A stretch of 10,081 nucleotides of DNA from Prevotellaceae bacterium (GTDB taxonomy: Bacteria; Bacteroidota; Bacteroidia; Bacteroidales; UBA932): NCBI GenBank assembly GCA_031289895.1, contig JAITOP010000300.1:1-10081 (forward strand), written 5' to 3'. Below the pieces are notes generated by a model. It worked only from the letters and a program-made list of their open reading frames with translations, did no database searches and was not told where the DNA came from. The position numbers and the translations under genes were made by a program. How positions within the stretch are numbered: position 1 is the stretch's first letter; the number at the start of each line of letters is the position of its first letter. This document shows, piece after piece, positions 1 to 6,283 of this stretch.

Positions 1-23
1 GCTCTTTCTCCAAAATTTTTACG

Positions 24-80
24 CATAAATATCATAAATTTACATAAAAATGCATAAATTTTTCGGTTTTTTTACATAAT
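24..80. repeat. Phased CATAAA direct repeats upstream of the operon
   Basis: The hexamer CATAAA starts at 24, 33, 43 and 53, and a variant CATAAT starts at 75. Spacings are 9, 10, 10 and 22 bases, so all copies lie on roughly the same face of the helix. The first and fourth copies share the longer octamer GCATAAAT (23-30 and 52-59). In such AT-rich DNA some repetition is expected by chance, but the near-helical spacing is notable. It could be a set of operator half-sites or intrinsically curved DNA. No known regulator motif was recognised. Confidence 0.5.
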
Positions 81-185
81 AATTTTAGATTTTTTTGGGT
101 TTTAAAATCAATAATATGTTAGTAATTAGGGTGTTATTGCTTTTGTGTATTTAGATTTTTATTACAACTTTAATTTTTAATTGTT

Positions 186-215
186 TTTGATAATACCTTT
201 ACAGAATATTTTTTG
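186..215 (+). promoter_or_regulatory. Candidate Bacteroidetes sigma-ABfr promoter of the sus-like operon
   Basis: A TTTG at 186-189 could be the -33 element. TATTTTTTG at 207-215 resembles the -7 consensus TAnnTTTG with one extra T. The gap of 17-18 bases is slightly shorter than the usual 19-21. The start codon is about 60 bases downstream. An alternative -7 is TACCTTTA at 194-201, but it lacks a well-placed -33. Because the region is so AT-rich, this is only a weak prediction. Confidence 0.25.
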
Positions 216-274
216 AAAAATTATTTTTAAGTAAAAGCAACATCTTATTTTCACAATTAAAAAGCCAAATAATA

Positions 275-3259
275 ATGAGAACGAAGAAAAAAACAAAAAC
301 ACTGCTATATGCTTTTTTATTTGCATTTTGCATGTTTACAGTTTTGAGCGTATCGGCTCAAACTAAGAAGCCCATTACCGGAACAGTGCTCGACGAGCGC
401 AACGAACCGGCAGTTGGGGCAAGCATTGTCGAAAAAGGAACATTCAACGGAACATCTACCGATGTTGATGGTAATTTTCGGCTATCCGTATCGGATAATG
501 CTGTTTTGGAAGTTACGTATTTAGGATATGTAACTCAGGAAATCCCTGTCGGGAGTAATTCTATTTTTAGCATTGCATTGCAGGTTGATGCTCAGCAGTT
601 GAGCGCAGCGGTTGCAATTGGTTACGGCACAGTAAGAAAGAGCGACCTTACCGGAGCGGTTACAGCAATTGGCGAAAAGGATTTCCAGAAAGGAGTTGTT
701 ACCAATCCCGCCTCGCTTATTGCGGGAAAAGTTGCAGGCGTGCAAATTACATCCAACGGAGGACGTGCCGGCGATGGAAACACTATCAGAATTCGCGGCG
801 GAGCATCTTTGTCGGCAAGCAACGACCCGCTTATTGTGGTTGACGGCGTGCCACTTGACAATGGAGGTATTTCGGGCGCAACCAATCCGCTCGGAACTTT
901 CAACAACAGTGATATCGAATCGATGAATATTCTGAAAGATGCTTCGGCAACAGCCATTTACGGTTCGCGGGCATCAAACGGTGTAATTATCATTACAACC
1001 AAAAAAGGAGCGAAAGGACAGGATTTGAAAGTAAATTTGTCATCGCAAAACTCTATTTCAGTCATTGCGCGAAGAGTAGAGGTTATGAATGGCGACGAAT
1101 TTCGTGAAGCCGTTATAAGAGAAGCGGCGAAAGACCCGAATACCCAGCAAAAATATGTAGGATTTTTGGGAACTGAAAATACCGATTGGCAAGACGAAAT
1201 ATTTCGTACCGCATTTACTTCCGATAATAACATAAGTGTAAGCGGAAGCATTAAAAATCTCCCTTTTCGTATTTCAACAGGAGTTTTAACGCAAGACGGT
1301 ATTCTGAAAACCGACAATTTTACGCGAAATACTTTAAGCCTTAATCTGTCGCCTTCGCTTTTCGGCGATTATTTGAAAATTAATCTTAACTGGAAAGGCT
1401 CATATTCGCACACTCGTTTTGGCAACAGCGATGCTATCGGCGCAGCAACCCGCATGGACCCGACTCATCCTGTAACAGCCAATGGATTTGATAAATATAA
1501 TAGTTATTGGGTTTGGCTTGATGGCAATACAGGAATCCGCAATTCGCTGGCAACTTACAATCCTGTAGCATTGTTGTATGGAAAAAACGACCAGTCGGAT
1601 GTTTTACGAACGATAGGAAATATACAGTTTGATTACAAAATGCACTTTCTTCCTGAATTGCGTGCAAATCTTAATCTTGGATATGATTTTTCGCAAGGAA
1701 AAGGCGCAGTTGTTACCGAACCTTGGTCGCCGGCAAATTATCCCGACGGCAGAAGCACTATCTTTAAACAACAGAAGCGCAACAAATTGCTGGAGTTTTA
1801 TCTGAATTATAATAAAGAGATAAACGAGCAAAACCGAATTGATGTGATGGCTGGTTATACTTATCAGGATTGGAAAACCACAAATTTTAATTATCAGGAA
1901 ACATTCTATAATGGTACGCCCGCTACTGCCGATGCTCCAATTTTCCCGAAATCAATAGAACAAAATACTCTTATATCGTTTTTCGGACGTTTAAATTACA
2001 ATTTGATGGACAAATATTTGCTGACAGCAACTGTTCGCCGAGACGGTTCATCACGCTTTTCAAAATCAAATCGTTGGGGAACATTCCCATCGGTTGCGCT
2101 GGCTTGGAAAATAAGTAACGAAACATTTTTGCAAAACGTTGAGGTATTATCAAATTTGAAACTGCGTTTGGGATACGGCGTAACAGGACAACAAGAAGTC
2201 AACAATTACGGACATATCGGAAGTTATCAATACAGCGAATCTACGGCTCGCGTTCAGTTTGGCGACCAGTTTTATTATTTGTGGCGTCCCGCAGTTTATG
2301 ACCCCAACCGCAAATGGGAACAAACAGCAACAACAAACATAGCGTTGGATTTTGGTTTTCTAAACAACAGAATATTCGGAAGTATAGATTTTTATTACAA
2401 AAAAACAACCGATTTGCTTAATACTATTGATATTCCTATGGGCAGCAATTTTAGCAACCGCGTTACAAAAAACATAGGAAATATGGATAATCGCGGTGTA
2501 GAATTTAATATCAACGCTCATGTTATCAGCAAACAAAATTTAAATTGGGATATAGGATTTAACATAACTTACAACAAACGCGAAATCACAAAACTCACAT
2601 TAACGGAATCTGCTGATTATGTAGGAGTTATGGGGGGGGGTATTTCGGGTGGTACTGGAAATACTGTTCAAATAAACTCTGTTGGCTATCCGTCTGATGT
2701 GTTTTATGTTTACAAACAATTGTATGATACTGATGGACGACCGATTGAAGGCGCGTATGCCGACCTGAACGGCGACCATATCATCAACGAAAAAGATTTG
2801 TATCATTACAAGCAGGCTGCTCCCGATGTGTATATGGGTTTCAGCACAACGCTCAATTACAAAAAGTGGACGTTGGCAACTTCGCTCAGAGCAAGTTTGG
2901 GAAATTACGTTTACAACAACGCATTTTCGGATTTGGGAAACTATTCGCAAACCCTAAATCCCAACAATTTTCTTATGAATGTTGTTAAAGATATTAATAA
3001 TACAGGCTTTTACACTCGTCAGTTAAATTCCGATTATTATGTTCAGAACGCATCGTTCCTGAAAATGGATTATATATCGTTGGCGTATGATTTTGGAAAA
3101 GTAGCAAAAGATTTGAATTTGCAAGTGAACTTTACCGTTCAACATGTATTTACACTTACAAAATATGAAGGCATCGACCCTGAAATTGGAAACGGTATCG
3201 ACAGCAATTTTTATCCTAATCCGCGAGTATTCAGTTTAGGTTTACAACTTAATTTTTAA
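275..3259 (+). CDS. susC: SusC/RagA-family TonB-linked outer-membrane transporter (starch type)
   Basis: This is the outer-membrane channel that imports starch-derived oligosaccharides with energy from TonB-ExbBD, working as a lidded complex with SusD. The 994-residue protein has a Sec signal peptide cleaved near A28 (SVSA/QT). A carboxypeptidase-regulatory-like beta-sandwich domain follows at about 33-105 (ITGTVLDERNEPAVGASI, then DGNF). Next are a TonB-box region around 110-118, a plug domain at about 120-245 (VDGVPL at 189-194, then LKDASATAIYGSRASNG at 220-236), and a beta-barrel ending in a C-terminal Phe (GLQLNF), as needed for insertion by the Bam machinery. Length is typical for the family. 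The segment before GYG reads SAAVAIGYG rather than the common DEVVVIGYG. A G9 tract encodes G787-G789 within the barrel. Family is certain; the starch substrate is inferred from the neighbouring SusD, SusE and GH13 genes. The start is supported by the complete signal peptide that follows it. Confidence 0.95.
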   Translation: MRTKKKTKTLLYAFLFAFCMFTVLSVSAQTKKPITGTVLDERNEPAVGASIVEKGTFNGTSTDVDGNFRLSVSDNAVLEVTYLGYVTQEIPVGSNSIFSIALQVDAQQLSAAVAIGYGTVRKSDLTGAVTAIGEKDFQKGVVTNPASLIAGKVAGVQITSNGGRAGDGNTIRIRGGASLSASNDPLIVVDGVPLDNGGISGATNPLGTFNNSDIESMNILKDASATAIYGSRASNGVIIITTKKGAKGQDLKVNLSSQNSISVIARRVEVMNGDEFREAVIREAAKDPNTQQKYVGFLGTENTDWQDEIFRTAFTSDNNISVSGSIKNLPFRISTGVLTQDGILKTDNFTRNTLSLNLSPSLFGDYLKINLNWKGSYSHTRFGNSDAIGAATRMDPTHPVTANGFDKYNSYWVWLDGNTGIRNSLATYNPVALLYGKNDQSDVLRTIGNIQFDYKMHFLPELRANLNLGYDFSQGKGAVVTEPWSPANYPDGRSTIFKQQKRNKLLEFYLNYNKEINEQNRIDVMAGYTYQDWKTTNFNYQETFYNGTPATADAPIFPKSIEQNTLISFFGRLNYNLMDKYLLTATVRRDGSSRFSKSNRWGTFPSVALAWKISNETFLQNVEVLSNLKLRLGYGVTGQQEVNNYGHIGSYQYSESTARVQFGDQFYYLWRPAVYDPNRKWEQTATTNIALDFGFLNNRIFGSIDFYYKKTTDLLNTIDIPMGSNFSNRVTKNIGNMDNRGVEFNINAHVISKQNLNWDIGFNITYNKREITKLTLTESADYVGVMGGGISGGTGNTVQINSVGYPSDVFYVYKQLYDTDGRPIEGAYADLNGDHIINEKDLYHYKQAAPDVYMGFSTTLNYKKWTLATSLRASLGNYVYNNAFSDLGNYSQTLNPNNFLMNVVKDINNTGFYTRQLNSDYYVQNASFLKMDYISLAYDFGKVAKDLNLQVNFTVQHVFTLTKYEGIDPEIGNGIDSNFYPNPRVFSLGLQLNF
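2632..2640 (+). repeat. G9 homopolymer inside the susC-like gene
   Basis: Nine consecutive G residues run from the G of the M786 codon through the codons for G787-G789. The reading frame is intact at nine G. With eight G the frame would end at TAA 2673-2675, and with ten G at TGA 2695-2697. Either change would remove about the last 190-200 residues of the barrel. Such tracts are prone to slippage in cells and in sequencing. Confidence 0.9.
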
Positions 3260-3278
3260 TCATTAAAAGAAATTTATC

Positions 3279-4895
3279 ATGAAACGAAATAAATTTATAA
3301 CAAAAATAACAATTATGGCTCTGTCGGCATTTTTATTTGCCTCGTGCATAGGCGATTTAGACCGCTTTCCCGAAAACGACAGCACAGCCCAAATAGTTTA
3401 TTCTACATTTGATGGCTACAAATCGGCTCTTGCAAAAGTATATGCCGGTTATACTCTGTCGGGAAACACAGGACCTGCCGGAAGCCCCGATATTATTGGC
3501 TTAGACGAAGGCGGTAATGCCGATTTTTTAAGATGTTTTTTCAATCATCAGGAAATGCCTACCGACGAAACTCATTGCATTTGGAACGACCCGGGCGTAC
3601 CCGAATTAAACAACACCAATTTTGTATCCACATGTAGCTTTACCATAGGATTATACAACAAATGTATAACGCAAATAATGTATGCCAACGAATTTATTAA
3701 AAATTCAGACGATGGCAACGTATCAGGCAAAGGTTTTACAACCGAGCAGGTTGCCGAAATAAAAGCATTTCGCGCCGAAGCTCGTTTTTTAAGAGCATTT
3801 GATTATTGGGTGCTGATGGATGTTTTTGGAAATCCGCCGTTTATTACCGAAAACGACCCATTCGATTTTCTGCCTTCGCAAATTCAAAGAGCCGATTTAT
3901 TTGATTATGTAGAATCCGAATTGCTCGATTTGGTTAACAGCAACTTACTTAAAGATGCAAAAACCAACGAATACGGACGCGCCGATAAAGCCGCCGCATG
4001 GGCTTTGCTTGCCCGCATTTACTTGAATGCCGAAATATACAAAGGCTCGCCAAAACACACCGAAGCAATTACTTACAGCAAAAAAGTAATAGATGCAGGA
4101 TATTCGTTAAAAGATAATTACGAACATTTGTTTTTGGCTGATAATAACGTTAATAACAACGAAGTAATTTTATCAATCAACTACGACGGAATGAGTACCC
4201 GCCTTTACGGAGGCACAACATTCCTTATAAATTGCAGTTCAAGCGGCGATTATCAAAACACTTATGCCTCTACGCTTATTCACTATGGGGTTTTCACAAA
4301 TGCCAACTGGAGCGGCTATCGCGCACGTACTGAATTTTCACAAAAATTTGATACCGGCGATAAACGTTTTCTCTTTGTAGGTGATAATGCGGCTATTGGC
4401 GACCATCCATCAGAATATATTTACGGAATGGCAACTTATAAATATCGCAATATAAAATCAAGTTCTACAGTAGGAAATCCTGTTTACGGCTCGCACAGCG
4501 AATTTGCCGACAACGATTTTCCTTTATTCCGCTTATCTGAAATGTATCTTGTATATGCCGAAGCGGTATTGCGCGGCGGAACAGGCGGAAGCACAAGCGA
4601 TGCCCTTGGCTATATCAATCTGTTGCGCGAAAGAGCATTTGGCAACACAAGCGGAAATGTGGGTTCAATAAATCTCGACTTTATTCTCGACGAACGCGCA
4701 CGCGAACTATATTGGGAATGTTTCCGCCGCACCGATTTGGTACGCTACGGAAAATTCACAACTGCCGATTATATCTGGGAATGGAAAGGAGGCGTTCAGA
4801 ACGGACGCGCTGTTGACAGTCATTTCAACATATATCCTATTCCTGCAACAGACCTTATGGCAAATCCAAACTTAAAACAAAATGATAAATATTAA
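3279..4895 (+). CDS. susD: SusD/RagB-family starch-binding outer-membrane lipoprotein
   Basis: This lipoprotein binds glycan and forms the lid over the SusC channel. The 538-residue protein begins with a lipoprotein signal peptide ending in the lipobox FASC; Cys23 would be acylated, and acidic residues follow (D26, D28). The family pattern is clear: an N-terminal SusD-like half with the FRAEARFLRAFDYW helix at 164-177 and VFGNPPF at 182-188, helical TPR-type segments (AAAWALLARIYLNAEI at 238-253), then a RagB/SusD C-terminal part with FRLSEMYLVYAEA at 417-429 and DERARELYWECFRRTDLVRYGK at 471-492. The stretch from GLDEGGNADFLRC to TDETHCIWNDPGVP (74-108) resembles starch-type SusD from memory. 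W102, Y310 and W344 are plausible counterparts of the W98, Y296 and W320 starch-binding residues of B. thetaiotaomicron SusD, judged by context and not by alignment. It starts 19 bp after the susC-like stop, so the two are almost certainly cotranscribed. Confidence 0.95.
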   Translation: MKRNKFITKITIMALSAFLFASCIGDLDRFPENDSTAQIVYSTFDGYKSALAKVYAGYTLSGNTGPAGSPDIIGLDEGGNADFLRCFFNHQEMPTDETHCIWNDPGVPELNNTNFVSTCSFTIGLYNKCITQIMYANEFIKNSDDGNVSGKGFTTEQVAEIKAFRAEARFLRAFDYWVLMDVFGNPPFITENDPFDFLPSQIQRADLFDYVESELLDLVNSNLLKDAKTNEYGRADKAAAWALLARIYLNAEIYKGSPKHTEAITYSKKVIDAGYSLKDNYEHLFLADNNVNNNEVILSINYDGMSTRLYGGTTFLINCSSSGDYQNTYASTLIHYGVFTNANWSGYRARTEFSQKFDTGDKRFLFVGDNAAIGDHPSEYIYGMATYKYRNIKSSSTVGNPVYGSHSEFADNDFPLFRLSEMYLVYAEAVLRGGTGGSTSDALGYINLLRERAFGNTSGNVGSINLDFILDERARELYWECFRRTDLVRYGKFTTADYIWEWKGGVQNGRAVDSHFNIYPIPATDLMANPNLKQNDKY

Positions 4896-4907
4896 AAATT
4901 TTGAGTC

Positions 4908-5972
4908 ATGAAAAAATCAAATATATTATTAGTATTGCTCTTTTCGATGTTTACATTTGTAGCGTGCGAAAAAGACCAGGATATGTACAAAGTATTGCCC
5001 GTAGAAGAAGTAACTCCGCCCGTACTTGCACATCACGCAGATATTGTTGTTGACGAAAATAATCTGCCTACAACCACAACATTTAAATGGCAACATGCCG
5101 ATTTTGGCGTGCCGTCAGCTCCCGAATATTCGTTGTATGTAAAAATAGGCGGTAACGAGCAAATACTTGTATCATCGTCATTTAGCGATTCGCTTACTGT
5201 TACCTTATCGGCATTAAATACTGCATTGTTGAATGCAGGAGCAGTTGCCGGCGTTGCTGTTGATGCTGCATTTTCGCTTAAAGCAACTATAAGCACAACT
5301 TACGGCAGCGTAAATTCAATGCCTGTTACTGTGAATGTTACGGCGTTTGCATCTATTCCTCAATTCATACACATTATAGGAAACGTGCTTGGAAATCATG
5401 AGTGGGACAACGGCAATTATCAATATATAATGTTTCGCGATAATAATCTTGCACCTAATGTTTATACTTCGTATTTTAGAGCAGGCGGTTTCAAATTTAT
5501 TGCCGAAGAAAGTCTTAATACATGGAACGATTTATACGGACAAACAGGCGCAGGCGTATTGGGAAATAAAACAGGAAACGATATTGCCGATATTACTGCA
5601 AACGGTTATTACACAGTTACTGCCAATATAAGTCAATTAACTTATTCTATTGTTGCTTATGATGCATCGGCGGCAACTGTTTACACCAGCATAAGTTTGA
5701 TAGGTGAGTTCAGCGGCTGGGGTGCAGATTTGGATTTAGTGCAAACCGACTACGACCCGCACATCTGGATTGTTGATAATGCAAGTTTACCTGTAGGAGA
5801 ATTAAAATTCCGTGCAAATTACGATTGGGGTACTAATTGGGGCTGGGTTACAGACGAATATCCTTTCGGAAAAGGTATAGGCGGCGGCGGTAACATCGTT
5901 ATACCCGAAAGTGGTACGTATTTTGTAAAATTCAATGACCTTACGGGACATTATGTATTTTATAAAAAATAA
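4908..5972 (+). CDS. susE: SusE-like surface starch-binding lipoprotein
   Basis: This protein probably holds starch at the cell surface; it shows no catalytic motifs. The 354-residue sequence has a lipoprotein signal peptide with lipobox FVAC and Cys20, followed by EKDQD. A SusE-type N-terminal Ig-like domain spans roughly 35-148, with paired strands such as FKWQHADFG and YSLYVKI. Two carbohydrate-binding modules follow, at about 152-250 (HIIGN, GGFKFIAEESLNTWNDLYG) and 258-354. The second carries the hallmark SLIGEFSGWG (263-272) and GELKFRANYDWGTNWGW (297-313), whose Trp and Tyr residues probably stack on glucose rings. SusE and SusF share this arrangement, and two C-terminal modules fit SusE better than the three of SusF. 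It lies 12 bp after the susD-like gene. A repeat-filled gap follows, and no susF-like gene comes next. Confidence 0.88.
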   Translation: MKKSNILLVLLFSMFTFVACEKDQDMYKVLPVEEVTPPVLAHHADIVVDENNLPTTTTFKWQHADFGVPSAPEYSLYVKIGGNEQILVSSSFSDSLTVTLSALNTALLNAGAVAGVAVDAAFSLKATISTTYGSVNSMPVTVNVTAFASIPQFIHIIGNVLGNHEWDNGNYQYIMFRDNNLAPNVYTSYFRAGGFKFIAEESLNTWNDLYGQTGAGVLGNKTGNDIADITANGYYTVTANISQLTYSIVAYDASAATVYTSISLIGEFSGWGADLDLVQTDYDPHIWIVDNASLPVGELKFRANYDWGTNWGWVTDEYPFGKGIGGGGNIVIPESGTYFVKFNDLTGHYVFYKK

Positions 5973-5990
5973 TGAAGTTTTTAGAGTTGG

Positions 5991-6073
5991 AAAGTTCATA
6001 AAGTTTTTAAAGTTAGAAAGTTTTTAAAGTTCATAAAGTTAGAAAGTTAGAAAGTTAGAAAGTTTTTAAAGTA
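5991..6073. repeat. AAAGTT tandem array with 8-9 bp period
   Basis: AAAGTT occurs nine times, starting at 5991, 6000, 6009, 6017, 6026, 6035, 6043, 6051 and 6059, with a tenth variant AAAGTA at 6068. The hexamers are separated by only three kinds of spacer: CAT, TTT or AG. Three exact AGTTAGAA units sit at 6037-6060. Related sequence (GAAGTTTTTAGAGTTGG) begins directly after the susE-like stop. The array is non-coding. Similar AAAGTT-rich intergenic repeats are known to me from Bacteroidetes genomes, but I could not search for copies. Confidence 0.85.
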
Positions 6074-6080
6074 TAAAGAT

Positions 6081-6111
6081 TTTAGAGATTTAGAGATTGG
6101 GTTTTTAGAGA
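6081..6111. repeat. TTTAGAGA short repeats
   Basis: TTTAGAGA occurs at 6081-6088, 6089-6096 and 6104-6111, the first two in direct tandem. The unit is eight bases long like the AGTTAGAA units just upstream and differs from a rotation of them at few positions, so it is probably a diverged part of the same repeat tract. TTTAGAG also occurs at 5979-5985. Confidence 0.7.
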
Positions 6112-6113
6112 TA

Positions 6114-6199
6114 CTTTGTGTTCTTTGTGAAAAATTGCGCTCTTTGTGTTTAAAAAATTAAACTGCAAAGGGTACAGGAAAAGCGCAAAGAACACAAAG
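6114..6199. repeat. Nested inverted repeat between susE-like and GH13 genes
   Basis: The outer arms CTTTGTGTTCTTTG (6114-6127) and CAAAGAACACAAAG (6186-6199) are perfect 14-base complements. They can be extended by one G-T pair and one G-C pair. Inside lies a second hairpin: CTTTG (6142-6146) pairs with CAAAG (6166-6170), and GTTTAA (6148-6153) pairs with TTAAAC (6158-6163) around an AAAA loop. CTTTGTG is also repeated directly at 6114, 6123 and 6142. No run of T follows the outer arm, so it does not look like a standard intrinsic terminator. It may be a small non-autonomous repeat element, or an RNA structure that protects the upstream message or limits readthrough. CTTTGTG-type repeats are familiar from Bacteroidetes intergenic DNA. 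Confidence 0.75.
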
Positions 6200-6204
6200 C
6201 AATC

Positions 6205-6212
6205 TAAATTTG
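6205..6212 (+). promoter_or_regulatory. Possible -7 promoter element before the GH13 genes
   Basis: TAAATTTG matches the Bacteroidetes -7 consensus TAnnTTTG exactly and lies about 70 bases before the start of the first GH13 gene, just after the inverted repeat. No TTTG or TTG is present at the expected -33 distance, because that region is the right arm of the inverted repeat. A separate promoter for the enzyme genes is therefore possible but weakly supported. Confidence 0.25.
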
Positions 6213-6283
6213 AATTACTGATTATGAATTTTTAAACACAAATCTTAACTTCGCAACTAATTTATTACATAAAAATAATTATA

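Larger units (their letters stand above)
1..274. other. AT-rich non-coding region upstream of the susC-like gene
   Basis: This stretch is strongly AT-rich, and I see no convincing gene in it on either strand. It is the presumed control region of the sus-like operon. It holds an array of CATAAA hexamers near its left end and a weak Bacteroidetes-type promoter candidate about 60-90 bases before the susC-like start. The last bases before the start are A-rich with no Shine-Dalgarno sequence, which is normal for Bacteroidetes. No upstream regulator gene (SusR or LacI type) is visible, so whatever lies to the left is unknown. Confidence 0.7.

Noticed and set aside
1..274. Small gene or riboswitch in the upstream region
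   Set aside because: The sequence is too AT-rich and has no open frame with plausible coding character, nor any paired structure or conserved riboswitch core that I recognise.
2630..2700. Frameshifted or broken susC-like gene at the G tract
   Set aside because: The frame is open through the tract to a normal C-terminus ending in Phe, so the gene as given is intact. Only the potential for slippage is reported.
6114..6215. Intrinsic transcription terminator
   Set aside because: A strong stem is possible, but the right arm is followed by CAATCTAAATTTG and not by a run of T, and the loop is long. It is reported as an inverted repeat only.
5973..6283. CRISPR array
   Set aside because: The repeats are hexamers to octamers with spacers of 2-3 bases, far too short for CRISPR repeats and spacers, and no cas genes are present.
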